From positions 1-15,366 of the forward strand of contig WGBL01000092.1 of the NCBI GenBank assembly GCA_015494375.1: a stretch of DNA of 15,366 nucleotides, read 5' to 3'. The notes beneath the pieces were generated by a model. It made no database searches, was not told the DNA's origin, and saw only the letters and a program-made list of their open reading frames with translations. The first letter of the stretch is position 1. Each line of letters begins with the position of its first letter. The DNA comes from Hyphomicrobiales bacterium. GTDB lineage: Bacteria > Pseudomonadota > Alphaproteobacteria > Rhizobiales > S144-23. The translations under genes were made by a program, and so were the position numbers. Below, one piece after another: positions 1 to 6,643 of the stretch.

Positions 1-875
1 ATGTGCCCCTTGTTCTCAGAGAGCGCCCGGTGGTCACCGGCGAGCAGCTCGTCGATGCCCAACCGTCCTTCGATCAGCGGACCAACCAGCCGGTGGTCGT
101 CTTTCGCTTCAATTCTTCGGGCGCGCGCCGGTTTGGGCGCTTTACGACCGAGAATGTGCTGCGACCGTTCGCCATCGTGCTCGACGGCAAGATCATCACC
201 GCCCCCGTCATCCAGGAGCCGATCACCGGTGGCTCGGGGCAGATTTCGGGCAACTTCACAGTCGAGTCGGCCAACGATTTGGCAATCCTCTTGCGCGCCG
301 GCGCCTTGCCCGCCTCGCTCACCATAGTCGAGGAGCGGACCGTGGGGCCGAGCCTTGGCGCCGATTCCATCGCCGCGGGCGAGATTGCAGGCGTCATCGG
401 GCTCGTTGCCGTGGTGGTGTTCATCATCGTCGCCTATGGGCTCTTCGGCATTTTCGCAACGCTGGCGCTCGCCATTAATATCGCCTTGATCATGGGTGTG
501 CTATCGGCGCTTCAGGCAACCCTCACCCTCCCGGGCATCGCCGGCATCGTGCTCACGGTCGGCATGGCGGTCGATGCCAATGTCCTCATTTTCGAGCGCA
601 TTCGCGAGGAGGTGCGGGCCGGCAAGTCGGCCATCAACGCCATCGACACGGGCTATGCGCGCGCGCTCGGCACCATTCTCGACGCCAACATCACAACCTT
701 TATCGCTGCGATCATTCTCTTCTGGCTGGGCTCAGGGCCCATACGCGGGTTTGCCGTCACCTTGTCGATCGGCATTTTCACATCGGTTTTCACCGCCTTT
801 ACCGTCACCCGGCTTTTCATCTCCTGGTGGCTGCGCGGCCGACATCGCCTGCGCGCCATCGAGGTTCCCATTTGA
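1..875 (+). CDS. secD: Protein translocase subunit SecD, C-terminal part (5' end outside window)
   Basis: SecD is an inner-membrane subunit of the SecDF complex, which uses the proton gradient to pull secreted proteins through SecYEG. About 290 residues are visible, against over 500 in a usual SecD, so the gene begins before the window; the GTG at position 3 is an internal Val codon rather than a start. Visible in order are the end of the first periplasmic domain (DAQPSFDQ, then VLDGKIITAPVI), the hydrophobic segment near residues 130-150, and the RND-type membrane block with the family signature GMAVDANVLIFERIREE near residues 188-204. The last membrane helices end in a short basic tail. secF follows on the same strand after about 90 bp, the normal alphaproteobacterial order. 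The stop codon lies inside a degenerate 14-bp tandem repeat. The family call is very secure. Confidence 0.96.
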   Translation, partial: VPLVLRERPVVTGEQLVDAQPSFDQRTNQPVVVFRFNSSGARRFGRFTTENVLRPFAIVLDGKIITAPVIQEPITGGSGQISGNFTVESANDLAILLRAGALPASLTIVEERTVGPSLGADSIAAGEIAGVIGLVAVVVFIIVAYGLFGIFATLALAINIALIMGVLSALQATLTLPGIAGIVLTVGMAVDANVLIFERIREEVRAGKSAINAIDTGYARALGTILDANITTFIAAIILFWLGSGPIRGFAVTLSIGIFTSVFTAFTVTRLFISWWLRGRHRLRAIEVPI

Positions 876-911
876 TCGCGCCTATTGGATGATCCCCATT
901 GGATCGCTCAG
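870..911 (+). repeat. 14-bp degenerate tandem repeat, 3 copies, overlapping the secD stop
   Basis: Three head-to-tail 14-bp units at 870-883, 884-897 and 898-911 each begin ATTKGAT. Units 1 and 3 agree at nine of the first ten positions (ATTTGATCGC and ATTGGATCGC), and unit 2 keeps the ATTGGAT head. The TGA stop of secD (873-875) lies in the first unit, so the array extends from the stop into the secD-secF spacer. The copies are diverged, and chance similarity is possible for an array this short. Confidence 0.5.
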
Positions 912-968
912 CAAGCCTCACGGAAGCGGCCTTGACACCTTCGAACGCACCCATGTTTGAGAATGCCC

Positions 969-1919
969 ATGACCTTCAAAGGCTTTGATTTCGTCCCCCA
1001 CGGCACGCATATTCCATTTTCCCGCTGGCGAAAATGGAGCTTTGCCCTCTCAGGCGCGGCGATTGTTCTTTCGCTCCTGCTCTATGTCGCCCAGGGGCTC
1101 AATTTCGGCATCGACTTCAGGGGCGGAACGCTCATTGAAATCCAGACCCCGGGGCCGGCGAACATCGCGGAGTTGCGATCAAAAATCTCGCGCCTCGGCC
1201 TTGGCGATGTGCAAATCCAGGAGTTCGGCGCCCCCAACGAGGTGCTCATCCGCATTGAGCAGCAGCCGGGCGGCGAAAAGGCCCAGCAACAGGTGGTGGC
1301 CAAGGTTCGGGCGGCGCTCGGCGACAGCGTCGAATACCGGCGCACCGAAGTGGTGGGGCCAACGGTTTCGGCCGAACTCAAGCGCGACGGAACCATTGCT
1401 GTCTTGGTCGCCATCCTGGCGGTGCTCATCTATATCTGGTTCCGCTTCGAGTGGCAGTTCTCGATCGGCGCGGTGGCGGCGCTCGTCCATGACGTCATAT
1501 TGACGATCGGCGTTTTTTCGCTGCTCCAGCTCGAGTTCAATCTGTCGATCATTGCCGCGCTCCTGACCATTGTCGGCTATTCGCTCAACGACACGGTCGT
1601 CGTCTACGATCGCATTCGCGAGAATCTGCGTCGCTATAAAAAGAAGCCGCTTGCGGAGCTGCTCGACCAGTCGATCAACCAGACGCTCTCGCGCACCATC
1701 CTCACCTCGGTCACGACGCTGCTCGCGCTCTTTGCCCTTTTCATCTTCGGCACCGAGGTGATCCGTGGTTTCACCTTTGCCATGATCTGGGGCGTTGTGG
1801 TCGGCACCTATTCCTCGATCTTCATCGCCTCACCGATACTCATGGTGCTCGGTGTCAAGCGCGACTGGAGCGGCCTCGGCGGCGCCAAGGTCAAGGAGCC
1901 CAGCGCCAGGGGCGCCTGA
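969..1919 (+). CDS. secF: Protein translocase subunit SecF
   Basis: SecF is the partner of SecD in the SecDF accessory complex of the Sec translocon in the inner membrane. The protein is about 316 residues, normal for SecF. It has one N-terminal membrane helix (SFALSGAAIVLSLLLYVAQG), the SecF signature GIDFRGGTLIEI, a small periplasmic domain to about residue 130, and then five hydrophobic segments carrying the motif GYSLNDTVVVYDRIREN. Frame-compatible starts exist at 957 (TTG), 963 (ATG) and 969 (ATG). I chose 969 because a weak GAGA lies six bases upstream, but 963 is nearly as likely. It lies about 90 bp after secD and is probably co-transcribed. The C-terminal codons and the TGA stop form the first unit of a six-copy 13-bp repeat that continues downstream. 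Confidence 0.95.
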   Translation: MTFKGFDFVPHGTHIPFSRWRKWSFALSGAAIVLSLLLYVAQGLNFGIDFRGGTLIEIQTPGPANIAELRSKISRLGLGDVQIQEFGAPNEVLIRIEQQPGGEKAQQQVVAKVRAALGDSVEYRRTEVVGPTVSAELKRDGTIAVLVAILAVLIYIWFRFEWQFSIGAVAALVHDVILTIGVFSLLQLEFNLSIIAALLTIVGYSLNDTVVVYDRIRENLRRYKKKPLAELLDQSINQTLSRTILTSVTTLLALFALFIFGTEVIRGFTFAMIWGVVVGTYSSIFIASPILMVLGVKRDWSGLGGAKVKEPSARGA

Positions 1920-1987
1920 GACGGGCAACTGAGCCGGGCGACTGAGGCGGGTGGCTGCGCCGGGTGACTGAGACGGGCGGCTGAGAT
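1910..1987 (+). repeat. 13-bp tandem repeat, 6 exact-length copies, starting on the secF stop
   Basis: Six contiguous 13-bp units start at 1910, 1923, 1936, 1949, 1962 and 1975. The consensus is GGGCGACTGAGAC, with one to five changes per copy. The first unit encodes the last residues of SecF and contains its TGA. The remaining 65 bp are intergenic. All six are exactly 13 bp, so the array is not in a codon register, and most units carry a TGA in the same place. It contains no obvious hairpin. Confidence 0.9.
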
Positions 1988-2192
1988 ATGCAAACACTGA
2001 CCGAGGTCGCCATCCAGAATGGGTGACATTCGGAGGTTTACGGCCTAATCTCCTCTCCATTGTCGCGACTGTGCCGGGCCCGTCGGTCTTATGAGCTGGT
2101 GTCGTGTCGGAGCAGCAACCAGCCCCTGTGCGGCGCAAACCTCTGACAAACCTCATAGACGTCGCACAAGCCCGGGCCGTGCAAGTCGAATC
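1988..2192. other. Spacer between secF and ilvB, with a possible leader hairpin
   Basis: About 205 bp without a convincing gene. A weak inverted repeat lies at 2032-2053 (GGAGGTT/AATCTCC). A longer one pairs TGTGCGGCG (2127-2135) with CGTCGCACA (2160-2168), nine pairs including one G-U, around a 24-nt loop holding AAACCTC twice. Branched-chain amino acid genes are often attenuated, so a leader RNA is conceivable. I see no peptide rich in Leu, Ile or Val and no U-tract terminator to support classic attenuation. The promoter of ilvB should lie here, but I cannot place it. Confidence 0.3.
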
Positions 2193-2237
2193 CTCGCGAG
2201 GTGGAGCCTCGAGAACTGAAGGCTCGAAGACTAAAGG
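2193..2237 (+). repeat. 15-bp tandem repeat, 3 degenerate copies, carrying the ilvB ribosome binding site
   Basis: Units at 2193-2207, 2208-2222 and 2223-2237 all begin CTCG. The last two are close copies (CTCGAGAACTGAAGG and CTCGAAGACTAAAGG) and the first is diverged. The third copy supplies most of AAAGGAG (2233-2239), a good Shine-Dalgarno sequence seven bases before the ilvB ATG at 2247. The array therefore forms the translation initiation region of ilvB. Confidence 0.6.
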
Positions 2238-2246
2238 AGCGACACC

Positions 2247-4010
2247 ATGGCACGAAAGATGACCGGGGCCGAGATGGTCCTCAAGGCGCTCGCCGACCAG
2301 GGCGTCGAGCACATATTCGGCTATCCTGGAGGGGCGGTTCTGCCCATCTACGATGAGCTCATCCAACAAGACAGAATCGCCCATGTGCTGGTACGTCACG
2401 AGCAGGGCGCCGTCCACGCCGCCGAGGGCTATGCCCGCTCGACGGGGCGGGTCGGCGTCGTGCTGGTGACGTCGGGGCCAGGGGCGACCAATGCCGTGAC
2501 GGGGCTCACCGATGCGCTCATGGATTCAATCCCCATCGTCTGCATCACGGGCCAGGTGCCCACGCACCTCATTGGCAATGATGCCTTCCAAGAGTGCGAC
2601 ACCGTCGGCATCACCCGCCCCTGCACCAAGCACAACTGGCTTGTGAAAAGCATCAAGGAGTTGCCGCGGATCCTGCACGAGGCGTTCTATATTGCCCGCA
2701 GCGGCCGGCCTGGCCCTGTCGTCGTCGACATCCCCAAGGATGTGCAGTTCGCGAGCGGCAAGTACATCGGGCCCTCCAATATCGCCCACAAGTCCTATCG
2801 CCCACAGCTCAAGGGGGATCAGAACAGCATCCGCGAGGCGGTCGAGCTGATGGCGAGCGCCAAGAAGCCGATCTTCTACACGGGCGGCGGTGTCATCAAC
2901 TCGGGCGACGCCGCCTGCCAGCTCTTGCGCGAGCTCGTGCGCGCAACGGGCTTTCCCATCACCTCAACGCTCATGGGGCTTGGCGCCTATCCCGCCTCGG
3001 ACAAGCAGTGGCTTGGCATGCTGGGGATGCACGGCACCTATGAGGCCAATCTGGCCATGCACGACTGCGATGTCATGATTTGTGTGGGTGCGCGCTTTGA
3101 CGATCGCATCACGGGGCGCACCGATGCCTTCTCGCCCGGCTCGCGCAAGATCCATATCGACATCGACCCCTCCTCGATCAACAAGAACATTGCCGTCGAT
3201 GTGCCGATCGTCGGCGATGTCGGCTATGTGCTCGAGGACATGCTGCGGGTTTGGCGGGCACGCGGGGCCAAGCCCGACAAGAAGGCGCTCGCCGCCTGGT
3301 GGCAGCAGATCGAGAAATGGCGGGCGCGCGACTGCCTGAGATACGAGCCCAACAAAGAGCTGATCATGCCGCAACTGGCGATCGAGCGGCTTTATGCGGC
3401 AACCCGCGAGCGCGACACCTACATCACCACCGAGGTGGGCCAGCACCAGATGTGGGCGGCGCAATTCTATCGCTTCGAGGAGCCGCGGCGTTGGATGACA
3501 TCGGGCGGGCTTGGGACCATGGGCTATGGCCTGCCGGCGGCGGTCGGTGTACAGGTCGCACACCCCGACGCACTCGTCATCGATATTGCGGGCGACGCCT
3601 CGGTGCTCATGACCATGCAGGAGATGTCGACGGCCGTGCAATACGGGCTGCCGATCAAGATTTTCATCCTCAACAATCAGTATATGGGCATGGTGCGGCA
3701 GTGGCAGGAGCTCTTGCACGGCAACCGGCTCTCGCACAGCTATATGGAGAGCCTGCCCGATTTCGTGAAGCTTGCCGAGGCTTATGGCTGCGTGGGCATT
3801 CGCGCCGAAAAGCCATCGGAGCTTGATGCCGCTATCGAGGAGATGATCGCCGTTGACAAGCCGGTGCTCTTCGACTGCCGGGTCGCCAACCTCGCCAATT
3901 GCTTCCCCATGATCCCTTCGGGCGAGCCCCACAACAAGATGCTCCTGGGCGATGAAGTGGGGGAGGCGCTCGACGAGGCGATTGACGACGAGGGCAAGGT
4001 GCTGGTGTGA
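2247..4010 (+). CDS. ilvB: Acetolactate synthase (acetohydroxyacid synthase), large catalytic subunit
   Basis: This ThDP- and FAD-dependent cytosolic enzyme condenses two pyruvates to acetolactate, or pyruvate and 2-oxobutyrate to acetohydroxybutyrate. It is the first common step of valine, leucine and isoleucine synthesis. The 587 residues are the usual family length. The N-terminal ThDP domain has FGYPGGAVLPIYD and the catalytic Glu at residue 52 in RHEQGAVHAAEGYAR. The central FAD-type domain includes GVGARFDDRITG. The C-terminal domain carries the ThDP-Mg motif starting GDAS at about residues 449-452 and ending in LNNQYMGMVRQWQ. The start is fixed by AAAGGAG seven bases upstream and by family alignment. 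The small subunit follows after an unusually long 217-bp spacer. No key residue appears to be missing. ilvI would be an equally valid symbol. Confidence 0.97.
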   Translation: MARKMTGAEMVLKALADQGVEHIFGYPGGAVLPIYDELIQQDRIAHVLVRHEQGAVHAAEGYARSTGRVGVVLVTSGPGATNAVTGLTDALMDSIPIVCITGQVPTHLIGNDAFQECDTVGITRPCTKHNWLVKSIKELPRILHEAFYIARSGRPGPVVVDIPKDVQFASGKYIGPSNIAHKSYRPQLKGDQNSIREAVELMASAKKPIFYTGGGVINSGDAACQLLRELVRATGFPITSTLMGLGAYPASDKQWLGMLGMHGTYEANLAMHDCDVMICVGARFDDRITGRTDAFSPGSRKIHIDIDPSSINKNIAVDVPIVGDVGYVLEDMLRVWRARGAKPDKKALAAWWQQIEKWRARDCLRYEPNKELIMPQLAIERLYAATRERDTYITTEVGQHQMWAAQFYRFEEPRRWMTSGGLGTMGYGLPAAVGVQVAHPDALVIDIAGDASVLMTMQEMSTAVQYGLPIKIFILNNQYMGMVRQWQELLHGNRLSHSYMESLPDFVKLAEAYGCVGIRAEKPSELDAAIEEMIAVDKPVLFDCRVANLANCFPMIPSGEPHNKMLLGDEVGEALDEAIDDEGKVLV

Positions 4011-4017
4011 GCGCGCA

Positions 4018-4045
4018 GCGGGCGGCGCGCGCCTTGTCCGCCCGC
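4018..4045 (+). terminator. GC-rich hairpin just after ilvB (terminator-like, no T tract)
   Basis: GCGGGCGG (4018-4025) pairs perfectly with CCGCCCGC (4038-4045) around a 12-nt loop, beginning eight bases after the ilvB stop. No T run follows, so a standard intrinsic terminator is unlikely. It could cause pausing, protect the ilvB mRNA end, or partly uncouple ilvB from ilvN expression. The function is inferred from position only. Confidence 0.35.
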
Positions 4046-4084
4046 CGTCGCGGATCTTCCCAAAGGCGCATGCTCAACCGCACG

Positions 4085-4186
4085 TGTTCTCGCCAACAGG
4101 TGTACTCGCCAACAGATGTTCTCGCCAACAAGCGTTCTGGCTAACAAGTGTTCTCGCCAACAAGCGTTCTCGCCAACAAGCGTTCT
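4085..4186 (+). repeat. 16-bp tandem repeat, 6 copies plus a partial, between ilvB and ilvN
   Basis: Six contiguous 16-bp units start at 4085, 4101, 4117, 4133, 4149 and 4165, followed by a partial CGTTCT at 4181. The consensus is YGTTCTCGCCAACAAG. Units 3, 5 and 6 are nearly identical; unit 2 has one internal change plus an altered last base, and unit 4 has three internal changes. The array fills much of the 217-bp ilvB-ilvN spacer and ends about 40 bp before the ilvN start. Sixteen is not a multiple of three, yet the ilvN frame stays open through all copies, so automatic gene calls could wrongly extend ilvN into it. There are no spacers between units, so this is not a CRISPR. Confidence 0.93.
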
Positions 4187-4227
4187 TGGGGCACGAGAGC
4201 CAGCAGAGCCAAGAAGAGCAAACCATC

Positions 4228-4806
4228 ATGTCCAGCAAATCAACGCCCCCGGCCTCCCATTATCCGCGCCGCGCGAGAGACGAAACGATCTCGCGCCACA
4301 CACTTTCGGTTCTTGTCGACAACGAGCCCGGTGTGCTCGCGCGGGTGATCGGGCTTTTCTCGGGCCGCGGCTACAACATCGACTCGCTCACCGTGACCGA
4401 GACCGAGCACGAGGCGCACCTCTCGCGCATCACCATTGTCACCGCCGGCACGCCCATGGTGATCGAGCAGATCAAGGCCCAGCTCGAGCGCCTGGTGCCC
4501 GTGCATGCCGTCCACGACCTCACCATCCTCGCCAATGAGCGGGGCGATGAGAAACCGCTTGAGCGCGAGCTTGCGCTTGTGAAGGTGGCAGGCAAGGGCG
4601 AGCACCGGGTGGAGGCACTGCGGCTCGCCGAGGCCTTCCGCGCCCAGGTGATTGACGCCTCGACCGAGCATTTCGTTTTCGAGATCACGGGCCGCGTGAG
4701 CAAGATCGAGCAGTTCGTGCGCCTGATGACACCCTTGGGCCTTGTCGAGGTGGCGCGCACGGGCGTCGCCGCCATCGCCCGCGGCAAGGAGGGCATGCGG
4801 GCCTAG
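4228..4806 (+). CDS. ilvN: Acetolactate synthase, small regulatory subunit
   Basis: This is the regulatory partner of the IlvB catalytic subunit. In this family the subunit stimulates activity and confers feedback inhibition by valine through its ACT domain. The product is 192 residues. A short basic N-terminal tail is followed by the ACT domain, about residues 27-100 (HTLSVLVDNEPGVLARVIGLF, then GYNIDSLTVTETE). The C-terminal ALS small-subunit domain runs from about 108 to 180 (LERELALVKVAGKG to LVEVARTGVAAIARG). The frame is open upstream to 3952, but I place the start at the ATG at 4228, where family similarity begins; a modest GAAGAG lies about nine bases before it. It is very likely in one transcription unit with ilvB despite the repeat-filled spacer. 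Its stop codon overlaps that of the convergent flippase gene. ilvH is the alternative symbol. Confidence 0.95.
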   Translation: MSSKSTPPASHYPRRARDETISRHTLSVLVDNEPGVLARVIGLFSGRGYNIDSLTVTETEHEAHLSRITIVTAGTPMVIEQIKAQLERLVPVHAVHDLTILANERGDEKPLERELALVKVAGKGEHRVEALRLAEAFRAQVIDASTEHFVFEITGRVSKIEQFVRLMTPLGLVEVARTGVAAIARGKEGMRA

Positions 4807-6263
4807 CGGCGGATCGGTACCGGCGGCCGTGCCCAGACGGCGAGGTCGAGACCAAGCCGCCTGCGGGCGACGGACTGAAAGGCGAACGCCGAAAAGCTCA
4901 GCGAGAATGCGGTGGCCGACGCCGCGCCATAGAGCCCCCACACAGGCACCAGCGCAAAGTTGAGCACCAGATTGAGCGCTGCCGTGGCAAAAAAGACCGC
5001 CGCACAGGCCTTTTGCGCGCCGAGCATGTTGAGAACGTACTCGGCAGGCCCCATGCTCGCGCGCAGCACAAAGCCCGCGGCAAGGACGAACATCACCCCA
5101 TAGGCGGCGCCGAAATCGGCTCCGAAAAGCCACAACAGCGGTTTGCCGAGCAAGAGCAAAAGCCCCGCCCCGGCAAGCGATGGCCAAAAGGTCCACTGGG
5201 CGGCATCAGAGACGAGGCCCCTGAGCGCTCGATCGTCGCCCCGCGCATTGAGAGCCGAGAAGCGATGGGCAAGCGCCGAGCCGACGGCGAAATGGACAAA
5301 GGCCACGAGCCCGATCGTCTTGAGCACGGCGAAATAGACGCCGACCTGGTCGGGCGGCAGGTAGCGGGCGATCACGAGCAGGTCGGTGTTCTGCAACAAC
5401 AGCTCAAAGCCCGCGATGAGCACGATCGGCAGGGCGGTGCCCAGCCAGTGGCGCACGGCATAGCTCTTGTCGCTCTTGTCGCCGCGCGCCAGCTCGCGGC
5501 CGGTATGCCGGGCGAGCGCGATCATCTGGATGGCGGCCGTCGCCCAGGTGGCGACGATCGCCGCACTCACAGCGGTGCTCGCCGTGGGTGGCAAGCCGAT
5601 GGCACGCGCGGCAAGCATGGCGGAGAGCAACAAGAGGGGCCGGACGATGAACGGCGGCACCAGCGCCAGCACCATGCGGCCATAGGCGCGGCCGATGCAG
5701 TCGTTGATGTCGCTCAGTGCATAAGAGGGCAGGCAAGCAAGCCCGAGAAAGGCCGGAAGCAGATAGGGCCTTTCGACAAGCCCGGGGGCGAGCCAGAGTG
5801 CGCCCCCCGCAAACAGCGCCATGAGCGTTGCCGCGGCAAACGTCATGGCGCGGCTCGCAAACAAGAAGCCGCGCAAGTGCGCCGTCTGGCCCTTCTCGCC
5901 ATACTCGGGGATGAAGCGCATGGCGGCGATGTTGAGGCCGAGCGGGGCCAGGCCTCCGAGGATCAGCACCCAGGCCCAGACGAAGACGAAGACGCCGTAC
6001 TGATAGCTGCCCATCCAACGCGCGAGCGCCACCTGCACGAAATAGGCGATGCCCGCACTGAGTACGCGAATGGCAAAGGCTAGGAGCGCCCGCCGGCGCC
6101 CCTCAGCGCGCTGGTCGTCGGCCGCAAGAAGCGGCGCGATAGGCGCCCAAAGCCGGGCACGAGCGCCAGAGAGCCGGGCACGAGCGCCAGAGAGCCGGGC
6201 CCCAATATAAAGGAGCCGCTGCAAGGGGCGACGAGCATCTGTTTGCGCTGGCGTGACAGTCAT
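4803..6263 (-). CDS. Polysaccharide/lipid-linked oligosaccharide flippase, MOP superfamily (Wzx-like)
   Basis: A 486-residue polytopic inner-membrane protein with some 12-14 hydrophobic segments from about residue 63. The first is LAFAIRVLSAGIAYFVQVALARWMG, followed by YQYGVFVFVWAW, a pattern typical of Wzx/RfbX-type flippases. These move undecaprenyl-linked sugar repeat units to the periplasmic face for O-antigen or exopolysaccharide assembly. No glycosyltransferase or polymerase is adjacent, so the substrate cannot be inferred. The N-terminus is odd: residues from about 21 to 41 contain a seven-residue unit of the type RLSGARA repeated in frame, encoded by a 21-bp tandem duplication, ahead of the first membrane helix. 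The start at 6263 has only a distant AAGGA (6276-6280). Its stop shares CTAG with the ilvN stop. The family is secure; the exact role is not. Confidence 0.85.
   Translation of the reverse strand: MTVTPAQTDARRPLQRLLYIGARLSGARARLSGARARLWAPIAPLLAADDQRAEGRRRALLAFAIRVLSAGIAYFVQVALARWMGSYQYGVFVFVWAWVLILGGLAPLGLNIAAMRFIPEYGEKGQTAHLRGFLFASRAMTFAAATLMALFAGGALWLAPGLVERPYLLPAFLGLACLPSYALSDINDCIGRAYGRMVLALVPPFIVRPLLLLSAMLAARAIGLPPTASTAVSAAIVATWATAAIQMIALARHTGRELARGDKSDKSYAVRHWLGTALPIVLIAGFELLLQNTDLLVIARYLPPDQVGVYFAVLKTIGLVAFVHFAVGSALAHRFSALNARGDDRALRGLVSDAAQWTFWPSLAGAGLLLLLGKPLLWLFGADFGAAYGVMFVLAAGFVLRASMGPAEYVLNMLGAQKACAAVFFATAALNLVLNFALVPVWGLYGAASATAFSLSFSAFAFQSVARRRLGLDLAVWARPPVPIRR
6151..6200 (-). 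repeat. 21-bp tandem duplication in frame at the flippase N-terminus (2.4 copies)
   Basis: The segment 6151-6171 is repeated exactly at 6172-6192, and the first eight bases (AGCCGGGC) again at 6193-6200. Because the unit is a multiple of three it adds seven residues per copy (RLSGARA-type) to the cytoplasmic N-terminal tail of the flippase. The two full copies are identical, which implies a recent duplication. Confidence 0.9.
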
Positions 6264-6286
6264 GGGCCGCGGTCGTCCTTAATTCG

Positions 6287-6320
6287 TGCAATCTGCAATC
6301 TGCAATCTGTAATCTGCAAA
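6287..6320. repeat. 7-bp tandem repeat (TGCAATC), about 4.8 copies
   Basis: TGCAATC is repeated at 6287, 6294 and 6301, then TGTAATC at 6308 and a partial TGCAAA at 6315. It lies between the 79-residue orphan and the flippase start, 24 bp upstream of that start. A smaller 10-bp doublet (GTTGCGCGGC and GTTGCGCTGC) follows at 6328-6347. It is a candidate slippage tract in a leader or spacer. Confidence 0.85.
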
Positions 6321-6403
6321 ATGTTGCGTTGCGCGGCGTTGCGCTGCCCCTGCTCCTCCGACAAGCGCTCGCGTCAAGAGAGCCCAGAGGCGCAGCGCCC
6401 GGC

Positions 6404-6643
6404 TCAGCCTTGCTCGTCCCGGCCCTGCCAGGCCTCGAGGCGGTCGCGCTCGCGTTCATGGATCGCCCGGGCAACGTTTGACCAGAGGGCACAGCGCCGA
6501 GCATCGCCCAGTTGTTCGTGGAAACTGGCGAAGAAGACCGCCACCTCGGCGGCAAATGCGCCATGCCGTGCCTCGAGCACGGCCGCCATGGCCTCGGATT
6601 GACCGGCGGCGCGCGTATCGGGGAAAGGGCCGTTTGCTGGCAC
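6404..6643 (-). CDS. Small hypothetical protein, 79 residues
   Basis: I do not recognise this family. The chosen start is GTG at 6643, preceded by AAGGA (6652-6656) at a good eight-base spacing. The frame is open further upstream, but with no comparable ribosome binding site. The product is soluble and looks mostly helical, with an Ala-rich stretch (SEAMAAVLEARHGAFAAEVAVFFASFHEQL) and a charged C-terminal helix (ARAIHERERDRLEAWQG). It has no signal peptide or membrane segment and one Cys in RRCALWSNVAR. The periodic Ala/Glu/Arg composition resembles a real helical protein more than a shadow frame. It sits 140 bp upstream of the flippase gene on the same strand and may share its transcript. 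Its function is unknown. Confidence 0.6.
   Translation of the reverse strand: MPANGPFPDTRAAGQSEAMAAVLEARHGAFAAEVAVFFASFHEQLGDARRCALWSNVARAIHERERDRLEAWQGRDEQG

Noticed and set aside
2091..2219. Leader peptide of 42 codons before ilvB
   Set aside because: It is not enriched in Leu, Ile or Val and has no ribosome binding site, and no terminator/antiterminator pair follows.
4085..4186. CRISPR array
   Set aside because: The 16-bp units are directly adjacent with no spacers, and no cas genes are present.
3952..4227. N-terminal extension of ilvN through the 16-bp repeat array
   Set aside because: The frame is open, but the translated array has no similarity to the family. The ATG at 4228 matches the usual start, and a 92-residue extension would overlap the ilvB coding end.
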